Shown here one piece after another: positions 17,538 through 26,996 of a stretch of DNA of 64,000 bases. Position 1 is the first letter of the stretch, and the number at the start of each line of letters is the position of its first letter. Both the position numbers and the translations under genes were made by a program. Source of the DNA: Pseudomonadota bacterium. Its GTDB lineage: Bacteria; Pseudomonadota; Gammaproteobacteria; Ga0077536. The notes beneath the pieces were generated by a model, which was not told the DNA's origin, did no database searches, and saw only the letters and a list, made by a program, of their open reading frames with translations. The stretch is from the NCBI GenBank assembly GCA_018668255.1, contig JABISZ010000044.1, positions 31,304-95,303 on the forward strand, read 5' to 3'.

Positions 17538-19480
17538 TTGTTGAACTTGGCCATTTCTCTACTGTGCTAGCTCTCATCTGCTCAGCAATGCTATCCATCA
17601 TCCCGCTAATCGGTGCGCAAACAAATAATGTCCACCTTATGGCTATAGCAAAATCCGCGGCTCGAGCTCAGTTCTTATTAGTGTTGTTGGGATTTCTGGC
17701 ACTTACCTGGGCATTCATAACGAATGACTTTTCACTGACTTATGTCGCTTCTAACTCAAATTCTTCTCTTCCTCTGGGCTTCAGAATATCGGCTGTCTGG
17801 GGAGCCCATGAAGGATCTCTCCTACTTTGGGTATTAATTCTTTCGATTTGGATGGCGGCATTCACTTGTTCGAATAATGATATGCCACCGCAATTTAAAG
17901 CTCGAGTCCTTGCTATTCTTGGCATCATAAGTTTTGGATTTTTGATCTTCATGCTCTTCACCTCCAACCCATTCTTGAGAAGCCTTCCGTCTCCAGCTAA
18001 TGGCCTAGACTTAAATCCATTATTGCAAGATTTAGGGCTGATCATTCACCCGCCGTTGCTATATGCCGGCTATGTAGGCTTTTCCGTGCCTTTTGCCTTA
18101 GCCGTAGCAGCTCTTCTAGGAGACGGGGTGAATCCTGAATGGGCTCGCTGGACTCGCCCATGGGTCCTTGTTGCTTGGTCTTTTCTCACTATCGGGATTA
18201 GTCTTGGTAGCTGGTGGGCCTATTATGAGCTAGGTTGGGGAGGATGGTGGTTTTGGGACCCCGTAGAAAATGCTTCTTTTATGCCTTGGCTTTTAGGAAC
18301 AGCCCTTGTTCACTCACTTGCAGCATCCGAAAAACGGAATATCTTTAAAAGTTGGACGATTCTCCTCGCCATTGCAACATTCGGCCTTAGCCTGATAGGT
18401 ACATTTCTAGTGAGGTCCGGAATCCTGACGTCGGTCCATGCCTTTGCTACAGATCCGACTAGAGGCGTCTTTATTTTAGCCTTCTTAACTATTGTTATTG
18501 GAGGTGCACTTGCAGTTTTCGCAGCAAAAAAACCTCAATCTGACCCTCTTGCGAGTGACTCATTAGCTGCACGGGAGACTTTTCTTTTGACGAACAGTAT
18601 CGTTCTGTCGGTTGCCACGGCGACTGTTTTACTCGGAACACTCTATCCGTTGCTAATTGATGCATTGGGGCTTGGAAAAATGTCAGTGGGTGCTCCTTAC
18701 TTTAATAGCGTCTTTATCCCCCTAATGGTTCCGTTGCTAATGCTAATCGGCTTCGGACAGACTGCGCACTGGAGAAGAGATAGTTTTAGGCGTCTGTTCT
18801 CCATAGCCAAGTACCCGGCAGCTTGCGCGACAACTCTTGCGATAGGCGCCTGGGCAATGCTCGAGGGAACCGGGGCCATACAAGCTGCTTTAGGATTGTT
18901 AATGGCTTTCTGGGTGATTGTAGCCACCTTAAAGAATCTTTATCTCCAGCTCTCTAACGCTACAAAAATCTCACCCGTTCGGCGAGCGTTACTTGGTCAA
19001 AGCGTGGCACACATCGGGTTCGCAGTAACGGTCATAGGAGTAACGCTGGTGAGCATATACAGTGTTGAGAAGCATGTAAGGATGTCGCCGGGCGAAAGTG
19101 TAGAATTTTCTACTTATCAAGCGACCTTTGATTCGATAAAAAAAATCACAGGACCAAACTACTCAGGTGTTGAAGCAACTTTTAACGTGACTCAGGATGA
19201 AAAAGTTATCGCAGTTTTGTTTCCTCAGAAGCGAAATTACAATGCTGGCAGTCAAACAATGACCGAAGCAGGCATCAGTGCCGGAATTACTAAAGATATA
19301 TATATTGCCTTGGGGGAAAAAATTGATACTGAGGATTGGGGAGTCAGATTAAATATAAAGCCTTTTGTTCGATGGATCTGGTTCGGGGCTTTTTTAATGG
19401 CTGCAGGCGGTACGATCGCAGCTTCTGACTTAAGATTCAAACGACTTAACAAAAACCGCCGCCCCTCCGCACAGACTTAA
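17534..19480 (+). CDS. ccmF: cytochrome c haem lyase subunit CcmF
   Basis: 648 residues with about 15 membrane helices, standard CcmF length. The WWD signature reads WGGWWFWDPVENASFMPW near residue 235, preceded by LIIHPPLLYAGYVG. CcmF, with CcmG/H/I, ligates haem to apocytochrome CXXCH motifs at the periplasmic face. The ATGA overlap with ccmE gives translational coupling. A large periplasmic loop follows around residues 500-610, as usual. Inner membrane. Confidence 0.95.
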   Translation: MIVELGHFSTVLALICSAMLSIIPLIGAQTNNVHLMAIAKSAARAQFLLVLLGFLALTWAFITNDFSLTYVASNSNSSLPLGFRISAVWGAHEGSLLLWVLILSIWMAAFTCSNNDMPPQFKARVLAILGIISFGFLIFMLFTSNPFLRSLPSPANGLDLNPLLQDLGLIIHPPLLYAGYVGFSVPFALAVAALLGDGVNPEWARWTRPWVLVAWSFLTIGISLGSWWAYYELGWGGWWFWDPVENASFMPWLLGTALVHSLAASEKRNIFKSWTILLAIATFGLSLIGTFLVRSGILTSVHAFATDPTRGVFILAFLTIVIGGALAVFAAKKPQSDPLASDSLAARETFLLTNSIVLSVATATVLLGTLYPLLIDALGLGKMSVGAPYFNSVFIPLMVPLLMLIGFGQTAHWRRDSFRRLFSIAKYPAACATTLAIGAWAMLEGTGAIQAALGLLMAFWVIVATLKNLYLQLSNATKISPVRRALLGQSVAHIGFAVTVIGVTLVSIYSVEKHVRMSPGESVEFSTYQATFDSIKKITGPNYSGVEATFNVTQDEKVIAVLFPQKRNYNAGSQTMTEAGISAGITKDIYIALGEKIDTEDWGVRLNIKPFVRWIWFGAFLMAAGGTIAASDLRFKRLNKNRRPSAQT

Positions 19481-19493
19481 ACAAAAGTTGAAG

Positions 19494-20018
19494 ATGAAAG
19501 CACAACCTATAATCCCTATAGCCATTTTTATCTTACTCGTCGCCTTGTTTGGCATAGGGCTGACCAAAGACCCACGTCTCATACCCTCTCCACTCATCGG
19601 CAAGCCTCTTCCTGAGTTCGAGCTTTCTCTACTCCATCATCCGGAGGACATTGTCGAAAAACATGATCTTATAGGAGAATACATGCTGCTCAACGTGTGG
19701 GCTTCTTGGTGTGTAGCTTGTGCCGAAGAACACTCTTTGATAGTTGACTTAGCTAAACAAAAAATAATAAAAATAGTTGGGATAAATTACAAAGACAAGT
19801 CAGCTGATGCTCTCAGGTGGCTGGAAGAGAAAGGTGATCCTTACGATTCCACACTGGTTGACTTCGACGGCGAACTTGGGATGGATCTCGGCGTTTACGG
19901 AGTACCTGAAACGTTTCTCATTGACCCTAAAGGACAGGTACTTTACAAACATGTCGGCCCTCTTACTTTAGAAGTCATTGAAAATAACTTACTAACATTT
20001 ACTAGGCCAGAACAATGA
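19494..20018 (+). CDS. ccmG: thiol:disulfide interchange protein CcmG/DsbE
   Basis: 174 residues from ATG 19494; a TTG two codons earlier is possible but less likely. The N-terminal membrane anchor (IIPIAIFILLVALFGIG) tethers a periplasmic thioredoxin domain with active site WASWCVACAEE (C73, C76) and cis-proline loop YGVPETFLID. It keeps apocytochrome and CcmH cysteines reduced for haem ligation. The ribosome site is weak. Stop overlaps ccmH by 4 nt. Confidence 0.94.
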   Translation: MKAQPIIPIAIFILLVALFGIGLTKDPRLIPSPLIGKPLPEFELSLLHHPEDIVEKHDLIGEYMLLNVWASWCVACAEEHSLIVDLAKQKIIKIVGINYKDKSADALRWLEEKGDPYDSTLVDFDGELGMDLGVYGVPETFLIDPKGQVLYKHVGPLTLEVIENNLLTFTRPEQ

Positions 20019-20494
20019 TGGAGATGATAAGAATAGTAGTGCTAGCGTTAGCGTCGCTGTCGGCGCTAAGTATTCTGGCTTCTGACTACTCTTATACATT
20101 TACCACACCTCAGCGTGAAATGAGATACCAATCACTTATGGAAGAGCTCCGGTGCTTGGTTTGTCAAAACCAATCACTGGCAGATTCAAACGCGGAGCTT
20201 GCACAAGACCTTCGGAAAAAAGTCTACGACATGATCACGACCGGCAATGACGATGATCAAATTATGGACTTTTTAACTGACCGATATGGAAAATTTATTC
20301 TTTATGACCCAAAGTTAAACTACGAAAACGCGCCTCTCTGGCTGTTGCCAATACTAATGATTTGTATTGGCGTGTATGTCATCTCCCGCCTGGCTAAGCA
20401 AGGAGAGCGCTCGGAAGCGGTGATCCCACAATCGGCTCAAGACGATGCAGATGCATTGGTAAAGCATCTCGAAGAAAGAAGTAAACAGCTATGA
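20015..20494 (+). CDS. ccmH: cytochrome c maturation protein CcmH
   Basis: 159 residues: a signal/anchor at the N-terminus, the redox motif EELRCLVCQNQSLADSNA (C47, C50), and a C-terminal membrane helix (LWLLPILMICIGVYVI). This is the short CycL-type CcmH; the TPR part is encoded separately as CcmI downstream, as in Pseudomonas. Resolves the CcmG-apocytochrome disulfide. ATGA overlaps on both sides. Confidence 0.93.
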   Translation: MMEMIRIVVLALASLSALSILASDYSYTFTTPQREMRYQSLMEELRCLVCQNQSLADSNAELAQDLRKKVYDMITTGNDDDQIMDFLTDRYGKFILYDPKLNYENAPLWLLPILMICIGVYVISRLAKQGERSEAVIPQSAQDDADALVKHLEERSKQL

Positions 20495-21672
20495 TATTTT
20501 GGTTTTTAATTTCAGCAAGCGCGTTAGCCACACTTGCCTTTATCCTAACTCCACTCTTTTTTACAAGGACACAGAACCAGTATGATCTATCTGATGAAGC
20601 CATACTGCGACTTAAAGAGCTAGACGAGGACCTACAATTCGGTGATGTAACACTAATAGCGCATGAAAAACTTAAGAAAACAGTCGCTTTAGAGATATTA
20701 CAGAGACAAACGTCTTTTGATGAGATGCCTGCATACACAGGGAAATATAAAATCTCAGCTGCTGTACTTTTGGCAGTTCTAGTAGCAATCCCTATCTATC
20801 TAAAAACGGGATCGCCTGACATTGGCCAGTTCATGTCTAACAATCCTGGAACCACTATCTCCTCCGCTCCAGCAACAGCTGCCATATTACTTAATAGGCT
20901 GAAAGCCAAAGCATCTAGCGAACCGCTGAATAAGCACGCATGGGAAAGCCTAGCAAGAAGCTATTTAATGCTAGGCCTGACTGATGATGCGATCACCGCT
21001 TCAAAAAAATTAGTAGAACTAGATGGCGGCTCTAGTCAAGCCAGACTCCTTTTTATAGAGGCGTCGATTGCTCAAGATAATGGAGTGTTCAAGCTAACGA
21101 CTATTGCTATGCTGGATGAGATTATCTCAGCAGAGCCTATGAACCCACTAGCCCTAACTATGCGAGGTCTCGCCTACCACCAAGAGGGGCAGGCTGACAA
21201 AGCTTTAGCGTATCTGCTACGCGCGAGCCAAAACTTACCTATCGAGTCTCCTTTATCGCAGAATCTGTTGCCTATGATTGAATCATTAGAAAACAATACG
21301 CCAACCTCTCCACAGAAAATACCGCTCGCGTACCCGCTAGTTCAAATAAGCCTCTCTCCGGAACTGTTAGAAGAAAACCATAATGATGCTACGGTGTATA
21401 TAACGGTGCATTCGGCTGCAGATTCTAAAGTCCCTATTGCGGCGATGAAGCGGCCAGCTCTGACATTACCTTTAGAGTTCTCCTTAGCGGACATAAACGA
21501 AATGCGAAGCGGCGCTCCGATAACAGCAAAAGATGCCGTGATGATAAAGGCGAGAGTAACTAATTCCGGAAGCATCAAAACCAAACCGGGGGACTGGATT
21601 GGATATAGCGCGCCATTTTTGATCGCAAAAAAGCGTCAAATCAGGATCATAATAGCTGAAATCAGCGAATAG
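20491..21672 (+). CDS. ccmI: cytochrome c maturation protein CcmI (CycH)
   Basis: 393 residues. Two N-terminal membrane helices (1-25 and about 85-105) flank a cytoplasmic loop with a leucine-rich stretch, followed by periplasmic TPR-like repeats around residues 130-265 (WESLARSYLMLGLTDDAI, ALTMRGLAYHQEGQADKAL) and a C-terminal beta domain. It binds the C-terminus of apocytochromes and delivers them to CcmF/H. Last gene of the ccm operon; no hairpin terminator was seen after it. Confidence 0.9.
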   Translation: MIFWFLISASALATLAFILTPLFFTRTQNQYDLSDEAILRLKELDEDLQFGDVTLIAHEKLKKTVALEILQRQTSFDEMPAYTGKYKISAAVLLAVLVAIPIYLKTGSPDIGQFMSNNPGTTISSAPATAAILLNRLKAKASSEPLNKHAWESLARSYLMLGLTDDAITASKKLVELDGGSSQARLLFIEASIAQDNGVFKLTTIAMLDEIISAEPMNPLALTMRGLAYHQEGQADKALAYLLRASQNLPIESPLSQNLLPMIESLENNTPTSPQKIPLAYPLVQISLSPELLEENHNDATVYITVHSAADSKVPIAAMKRPALTLPLEFSLADINEMRSGAPITAKDAVMIKARVTNSGSIKTKPGDWIGYSAPFLIAKKRQIRIIIAEISE

Positions 21673-21981
21673 AGCCTATAAACCTCCAGTCTAATCTAAA
21701 ATATATCTGAACTTACTTACGGTCGGATTAGCTGCGTTGTTGGCATAAGTTACTGTAATATATAACATATATCTTGCCGACAGCTTCAATATTCGGACTT
21801 CTGCCTATCACTTGTTAATAATTCAATAAAAAGAGGTTGGACAGACGACGCAAGTAGGTTACCTTAGTTGTTAGAAATTGCTCTGAGCCAGTGCGTTCAG
21901 GGTGTAACTAACGGGGAGCATGGAACAATCTTCCAAGCTCGTGATTTATTTTCGATACCCAATCGAAAGGCAGGGGAAACA
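21673..21981. other. 309-nt intergenic region ahead of DUF1329 gene
   Basis: Holds the leader of the gene at 21982. TTGGCA at 21740-21745 and TAACAT at 21763-21768, 17 nt apart, make a plausible sigma70 promoter, leaving a leader of about 205 nt. An in-frame TTG start at 21868 exists, but the 38 residues it would add have no signal-peptide character. No riboswitch fold was recognised in the leader. Confidence 0.45.
21740..21768 (+). promoter_or_regulatory. possible sigma70 promoter for the DUF1329 gene
   Basis: TTGGCA, a 17-nt spacer and TAACAT. The -35 matches five of six consensus bases and the -10 matches four. An overlapping TATAAC at 21761-21766 has five matches but only a 15-nt spacer. 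It is the best candidate in the region, judged by eye only. Confidence 0.3.
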
Positions 21982-23415
21982 ATGCACATAAAGAAATATG
22001 ATTTTGATTACAGCCGTCGCCACTTCATGGAGAAGACTGCAAAAGGAGCTGGCTCAGCTGGTGTCCTAGGCGCACTCTTCCCACTTATGGCGAAGGAAGG
22101 CGATCACTACAACGCATATCCAGAAGAACTGACTGATATCGAAGCCTATACAAAGGGCAAAGTTAAAGTTGGTGACATCATTAGTAAAGATAACGTAGAG
22201 CTCGTTCAAGATTTGATCGATCCCGCTCTATATATAGAGGTTTCTCAGGATGACAGAACTTTTTCTATCCTGCCTACTCAAACAAAAATTGAGCAACAGT
22301 TTCCTCCTTACTATCTAGATGCGACCTTAAAAAACTGGGGCCGTGCGAAATTTGGCCCTGATGGGAACGTCTACACTGATGATGGAAGTCCTTGGATTGG
22401 TGGACACCCTTTTCCTGATCCACAAACTCCAGAAGAAGTGCAAGCAAACGTTGTACTGTCATGGGGTCGTCACGATCAGGACACATTTGCGATTCCGTGC
22501 CAAGCACTGGATCCGCAAGGTAACGTTCAATACGACTACGACTTCGTATGGGCACAACAGCAAACTACTGGCCTAGTGCATCCGATGTCGGCCGACGGCG
22601 CAACGATGGTTCCTGGGAAAGAAGAAATGCTTCGGTACCAGTCCGTATGGTTTATGTCTCCAAATGATGTGAAAGGTACAGCTTTCATGAACGAGTGGTA
22701 TAACGACCAAGCTCGTTTCCCAGAGTTGTACGGTTATCTACCTGCGTTCAAACGAGTACGTCGATTCCCAACAAACCAACGCTTCGAGCCGTTAGTTGCC
22801 GGTATCAACTTATTCTTATCAGATGCGTGGGCAGCTGGTGATCCTATGTTGACATGGGGTAACTGGAAAATTATCCATAGAGGCCCAATGTTAGGTTCTA
22901 TGCACCATAACTGGAGAGCAGATCAGGATAACTGGTCTCACCCTACAGTTGGTGGACCAGCAGGAAATACTTACTACGATGTAGGTAAATCCTTGATTCC
23001 AGAAGTGATCGTCCTTGAAGGTGAGCCTACAGGTTTTCCTCGTGCACCACTGAGTAAACGACGTGTTTACTTTGATGCGCGTAACATCGAGTATCCACAG
23101 GCAATTTCTTACGATCGTCGTGGAGAGCTTTGGAAGACTTTTGAACCTGGTTTCAGTCAGTATAACTATGAAGACCCAGAGTCTGCATCAGTTCGTCCTG
23201 GAGCGGCCGGTCAGAGAGTTAATGCCAGCGATGGTAGACCTGAGTGGAGTTGGAACTGGGTTATCAGTAATGACTTGCAGTCGAAACGTGTCACGCGTTT
23301 CTACCAAGGTGAGAAAGTACAAGGTGGTTGGAAATCCAATTACGATCAAGAAACTGCATCAGACTTCATATCAAACTATATGACTAAGTCTGCTATGAGA
23401 CGACTCGGAACTTAA
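21982..23415 (+). CDS. DUF1329 family protein with Tat-type signal
   Basis: 477 residues from ATG 21982, chosen because CAGGGGA lies just upstream and because the signal peptide then falls at the N-terminus. SRRHFMEKTAKGAGSAG is a twin-arginine motif followed by a hydrophobic stretch. The body matches DUF1329: WIGGHPFPDP mid-protein, and AFKRVRRFPTNQRFEP...WGNWKII near the end. DUF1329 proteins resemble LolB/LolA-like lipid carriers and are common beside hydrophobic-substrate catabolic genes; a periplasmic hydrophobic-ligand role is inference. The gene shows many CGT and GGT codons, unlike its neighbours, suggesting high expression, and has its own terminator. Confidence 0.82.
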   Translation: MHIKKYDFDYSRRHFMEKTAKGAGSAGVLGALFPLMAKEGDHYNAYPEELTDIEAYTKGKVKVGDIISKDNVELVQDLIDPALYIEVSQDDRTFSILPTQTKIEQQFPPYYLDATLKNWGRAKFGPDGNVYTDDGSPWIGGHPFPDPQTPEEVQANVVLSWGRHDQDTFAIPCQALDPQGNVQYDYDFVWAQQQTTGLVHPMSADGATMVPGKEEMLRYQSVWFMSPNDVKGTAFMNEWYNDQARFPELYGYLPAFKRVRRFPTNQRFEPLVAGINLFLSDAWAAGDPMLTWGNWKIIHRGPMLGSMHHNWRADQDNWSHPTVGGPAGNTYYDVGKSLIPEVIVLEGEPTGFPRAPLSKRRVYFDARNIEYPQAISYDRRGELWKTFEPGFSQYNYEDPESASVRPGAAGQRVNASDGRPEWSWNWVISNDLQSKRVTRFYQGEKVQGGWKSNYDQETASDFISNYMTKSAMRRLGT

Positions 23416-23440
23416 CACTCCGAAACCGTCAAAATAAAGG

Positions 23441-23475
23441 CCGCGAAACGGGAAACTGTTTCGCGGTTTTTTTTT
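23441..23475 (+). terminator. strong rho-independent terminator
   Basis: A perfect 9-bp stem, CCGCGAAAC (23441-23449) with GTTTCGCGG (23458-23466), and an 8-nt loop are followed immediately by nine T residues. It ends the DUF1329 transcript 26 nt after its stop and separates it from the halogenase gene. Confidence 0.93.
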
Positions 23476-23501
23476 ATCTGAAATTCATCTAAAGTGTAGT
23501 C

Positions 23502-25016
23502 ATGCTAGATAGTCAAATCACATACCCAAAAAAAATAATCATACTAGGAGGAGGAACCGCCGGCTGGATGACCGCTGCCCTACTTTCTAAAAAGTGGTCT
23601 AGTAAAGGTACCTGCATCTCTTTAATAGAATCAGAAACTATTGGAACAGTTGGTGTGGGTGAGGGGTCAACTCCTAAAATGAGAAAGTTCTTTGATAGTT
23701 TGAACATTTCAGAAAAAAAATGGATGCCAGAGTGTAATGCCACCTATAAGTGCGGTATACGCTTCCCCAACTGGTCAACTCGTAGCGGCTATGAAAGCTA
23801 CTATCATCCATTTTTCTCTCAACATGACGACTCCACCGTACGAGCATTTTTTCAAAACACCACATTACGCAGCAGAAATTTTAATGTTTACGCTCACCCT
23901 GACGCATTTTTTATTTCTAACTTTCTAGCTAAAAAGAAATTTGCTCCTCTGCCCCATTCAAGTACAAGTTACTCGACTGACTATGCTTACCATTTTGACG
24001 CAAGCCTTATCGGTGCGTATCTGAATCAATTTTCTCAAGCAGAAGGGGTTAAGCGAATCATAGACACAGTTACTCGAGTAAACCAAAATTGTACCGGAGA
24101 TATTGTCTCCGTTCAGACAATAGACCATGGCATATTAGAAGGTGATTTTTTTATCGACTGCACGGGCTTTGCCGGTGTGCTCATAAATAAGACATTAAAC
24201 GTCCCTTTTATTCCATATACAGATAGCTTGTTCAATGACAGTGCAGTCGCTATACCTACTCCGTTAGAAGCGGAAGAAGGCCTTCCTTCAGAAACTATTT
24301 CAAAAGCGATGAAGCACGGATGGGCTTGGAAAATCCCATTGACTAACCGATTTGGAAACGGCTACGTCTACTCATCACAATTTACTGACAAGGATGATGC
24401 GGAACTGGAGCTACGCAGTCATTTAGGTATTGACAATGACAACGTCGAGGCCCGACATTTAAAGATGAGAGTTGGGCGGACAGAACTCTGTTGGGCAAGA
24501 AATTGCCTAGCAGTAGGGCTGTCCCAAGGATTTATCGAACCTTTGGAAGCAACCGCTCTTATGGTCGTCCAAGAAACCGTAGAACTATTCATGGATACTT
24601 ACACGTCTGTAGGAAATACTGAAAAAGCGCGACAAAGCGTTAATGAAAAAATTAACCTTATCTTCGATGGCATTCGAAATTACGTACAAATGCATTATAA
24701 ACTGAATACAAGAAGTGATACCCCATACTGGATAGAAAACCGTCAAAATAAAAATCTATCCGAGGACATGCAATCTATCCTAAATGTATGGGACAAAGGC
24801 GGAGACCTCTTGGGGGAGCTCAGAGAGCAGTCAAGCCGTTTAGTGTACAGTCCTACCTCTTGGTATTGCATTCTAGCTGGAATGGGACGATTTCCTTCTC
24901 GGCCAAAAAAACCTAAACCTAAGATGCAACATTATTCGGCCGAGGAAGCGAGTAGCTATTGTAAAAGTATGATGTCACACTTTGGAGACCATAAAGAAAC
25001 GCTTAATAAAAAATGA
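23502..25016 (+). CDS. flavin-dependent (tryptophan-type) halogenase
   Basis: 504 residues. FAD motif ILGGGTAGWM near 15-23, GVGEGSTPKM (51-60), then the catalytic lysine K83 in ECNATYKCGIRF, equivalent to PrnA K79. The halogenase-specific GWAWKIPL appears near residue 280, which separates it from monooxygenases. The active-site glutamate region reads FIEPLEATAL, with Ala where PrnA has Ser after the Glu. Such enzymes use FADH2, O2 and halide to halogenate electron-rich rings. No flavin reductase partner or biosynthetic genes adjoin; the substrate may be an indole or another aromatic. No clear ribosome site precedes the ATG. Confidence 0.88.
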   Translation: MLDSQITYPKKIIILGGGTAGWMTAALLSKKWSSKGTCISLIESETIGTVGVGEGSTPKMRKFFDSLNISEKKWMPECNATYKCGIRFPNWSTRSGYESYYHPFFSQHDDSTVRAFFQNTTLRSRNFNVYAHPDAFFISNFLAKKKFAPLPHSSTSYSTDYAYHFDASLIGAYLNQFSQAEGVKRIIDTVTRVNQNCTGDIVSVQTIDHGILEGDFFIDCTGFAGVLINKTLNVPFIPYTDSLFNDSAVAIPTPLEAEEGLPSETISKAMKHGWAWKIPLTNRFGNGYVYSSQFTDKDDAELELRSHLGIDNDNVEARHLKMRVGRTELCWARNCLAVGLSQGFIEPLEATALMVVQETVELFMDTYTSVGNTEKARQSVNEKINLIFDGIRNYVQMHYKLNTRSDTPYWIENRQNKNLSEDMQSILNVWDKGGDLLGELREQSSRLVYSPTSWYCILAGMGRFPSRPKKPKPKMQHYSAEEASSYCKSMMSHFGDHKETLNKK

Positions 25017-25046
25017 TCACAACAGGTATTCTGGGGAGGACCTTTT

Positions 25047-26303
25047 ATGACCACTGACACTAAGCTATTCACAAACTTTAATATCATTGATGGGTCTGGA
25101 GCCGATAACTTTCTTGGAGAGGTGTTAGTGAAAGGGAACCGTATTCAGCATGTTGGACTAATTGGGAGTTCAAAGCCTCTTAAAAATACGGTTCTAATTA
25201 ATGGAGAAGGACAAACTTTAATGCCTGGGTTGTGTGACGCCCACCTGCATTTAACCTGGAATGATCAGGCAACTCTCGAGGGTGTCACTATGATGCCTCA
25301 AGAGGAGCATCTTGTGCACTCCATTGGTGTTGCGAAGGAGGTGTTAGACTCAGGATTCACATCAGGTGTGGGAGCTGCAAGCGCTCGACCCAGATTTGAC
25401 TGCGTTTTACGTAATGCTATAAACAATGGACATATCCCTGGTCCAAGATATCTGGCTAACTCACAAGAAATAACGACAATCGGCGGTCTCGGCGACACTT
25501 CTCCTGTTCATATAGATATCGATGACCTATCCTTTGGTGCCCGCGTGTCAGGCCCGGAAGAGATGCGCAAGATGGTACGCAAATACTTCAAATTTGGTGT
25601 CGATTTGATCAAGCTAAATTTGTCAGGTGAAGAGATCACCTCTGTCTCGGCTCAGCGCACAACGATGTCCGATGAAGAAGTAGGTATGGCGATGTCGGAA
25701 GTGAGGCGTCAAGGTATTCGGGCCTGCGCGCATGCCCGGTCAAAAGGCTCGGTTCTTCAATGTATCGAGCATGGAATAGAGATCATTTATCATGCTTCTT
25801 ATGCTGATGAAGAGTGCCTTGACAAACTAGAGGAACAGAAGCAGCGATTTTTTGTTGCTCCAGCATTAGGCTGGCTGGTACAAACCGCTTATGGAGCGGG
25901 TCAATTTGGAATTTCTCCTGACAGCGAACTGGCTCATTCATACGCATCGGAACTTGAGGTAGCCATCGACACGATGAAAAAAATGCATGCTCGTGGAATA
26001 CGGGTTCTCCCAGGAGGGGACTATGGATTTGCATGGATTCCTCATGGTACAAATGCAAAAGATCTAGAGTATTTGACAACTATGGTCGGAATGAGCCCGA
26101 TGGAAGCTCTTGTAGCTGCCACTAAATTAGGAGGTGAAATCATGGGGCAGTCTGAAACACTCGGATTACTTAAAAAAGGATATGTTGCCGACATACTGAT
26201 AATCAATGGAGACCCACTAGAAGACATTTGCCTTTTACAGGACAAAGAAAAGATTCTCGCAATCATAAAAGATGGGAAGTTCCATAAAAATCTAATGTCT
26301 TAG
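25047..26303 (+). CDS. metal-dependent amidohydrolase (imidazolonepropionase-like)
   Basis: 418 residues. The metal motif is MPGLCDAHLHLTW (H66, H68), followed by a mid-barrel lysine region (FGVDLIKLNLSGEE), CAHARSKGSV and EIIYHASYADEE histidines, and the C-terminal aspartate region GGDYGFAW. C-terminal KKGYVADILIINGDPLEDI is the usual beta-domain closure. This Xaa-Pro/imidazolonepropionase-related subfamily hydrolyses cyclic amides, dipeptides or organophosphorus-type bonds. A strong GGGGAGGA precedes the ATG. It follows the halogenase by 30 nt, so the two may form an operon; substrate unknown. Confidence 0.86.
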   Translation: MTTDTKLFTNFNIIDGSGADNFLGEVLVKGNRIQHVGLIGSSKPLKNTVLINGEGQTLMPGLCDAHLHLTWNDQATLEGVTMMPQEEHLVHSIGVAKEVLDSGFTSGVGAASARPRFDCVLRNAINNGHIPGPRYLANSQEITTIGGLGDTSPVHIDIDDLSFGARVSGPEEMRKMVRKYFKFGVDLIKLNLSGEEITSVSAQRTTMSDEEVGMAMSEVRRQGIRACAHARSKGSVLQCIEHGIEIIYHASYADEECLDKLEEQKQRFFVAPALGWLVQTAYGAGQFGISPDSELAHSYASELEVAIDTMKKMHARGIRVLPGGDYGFAWIPHGTNAKDLEYLTTMVGMSPMEALVAATKLGGEIMGQSETLGLLKKGYVADILIINGDPLEDICLLQDKEKILAIIKDGKFHKNLMS

Positions 26304-26343
26304 ACCATGCAACAGACGCCATACAGACTAAACCATAAAGCGA

Positions 26344-26838
26344 TTATTTCTTATCCAGAAAATCCGGCATCACCTCTCCAGGAAACCAAATGTCTACATC
26401 TCCTTGATCGAATAACGTCTCTTGAGAATCAACGAGCCATTTTTCTTTACGTTTCACGATTGCATATAACTCGAACTCCGTAAGGCCTTGATTATTATAG
26501 TTATCTTTTGACTTTAATACATTTGGGACAATTGCAGTCTCATCGCAAGTCAATTCTCCACGACTAAGGTGAGCGACACGCTCGTCGATACTGTAGATGA
26601 CTACCCCACCTCCCTGGTAGAACAGGCGTTGCAGACTGGCCCAATCTTCTCTCGATTTTCTATCTGTCATTGACTCCGTAACAAAATCAAATGCATCCTC
26701 AAAGCGGTGTTCCTGCATTGCAGTTAAATAATTTCTTACTACTGCCGGCCGTTCACCGCCATCCTCTGGGCAAGAGGAGGCATTCAGTACACTAGAGCCA
26801 ATTACAAAAAAACACCATAGCAATACAATTTTACTCAT
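26344..26838 (-). CDS. secreted protein of unknown function
   Basis: 164 residues from ATG 26838, chosen because GGGGAGAAAGGC lies just upstream and a signal peptide (MSKIVLLWCFFVIGSSVLNASS) follows. A longer in-frame opening to 27027 adds residues with no signal character. The mature part reads as a small alpha+beta domain (VRNYLTAMQEHRFEDAFDFV, EFELYAIVKRKEKWLVDSQ), resembling periplasmic NTF2/DUF4878-like folds. The protein is convergent with the amidohydrolase. Function not recognised. Confidence 0.7.
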   Translation of the reverse strand: MSKIVLLWCFFVIGSSVLNASSCPEDGGERPAVVRNYLTAMQEHRFEDAFDFVTESMTDRKSREDWASLQRLFYQGGGVVIYSIDERVAHLSRGELTCDETAIVPNVLKSKDNYNNQGLTEFELYAIVKRKEKWLVDSQETLFDQGDVDIWFPGEVMPDFLDKK

Positions 26839-26996
26839 TGCCTTTCTCCCCAAAAGGTAGATCTCTACACACTCAAGCGTTAACCTTAACAGTCTATACA
26901 ACTCCCCCTGTCGCTGCGTCGCAGAAAAGCTAGGCCAACCGGAGCCTAGCAAAGTCGACGGCACAACCAGAACGTAGTACATAGGAACCTTAACAC

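Noticed and set aside
21868..21981. Longer N-terminus for the DUF1329 protein starting at a TTG
   Set aside because: Adds 38 residues ahead of the Tat motif, has no good ribosome site, and would bury the signal peptide; ATG 21982 with CAGGGGA is better.
22343..23383. Out-of-frame rightward frames inside the DUF1329 gene (22343-22576, 23063-23383)
   Set aside because: Both lie within a strongly supported coding region; the peptides have no family pattern.
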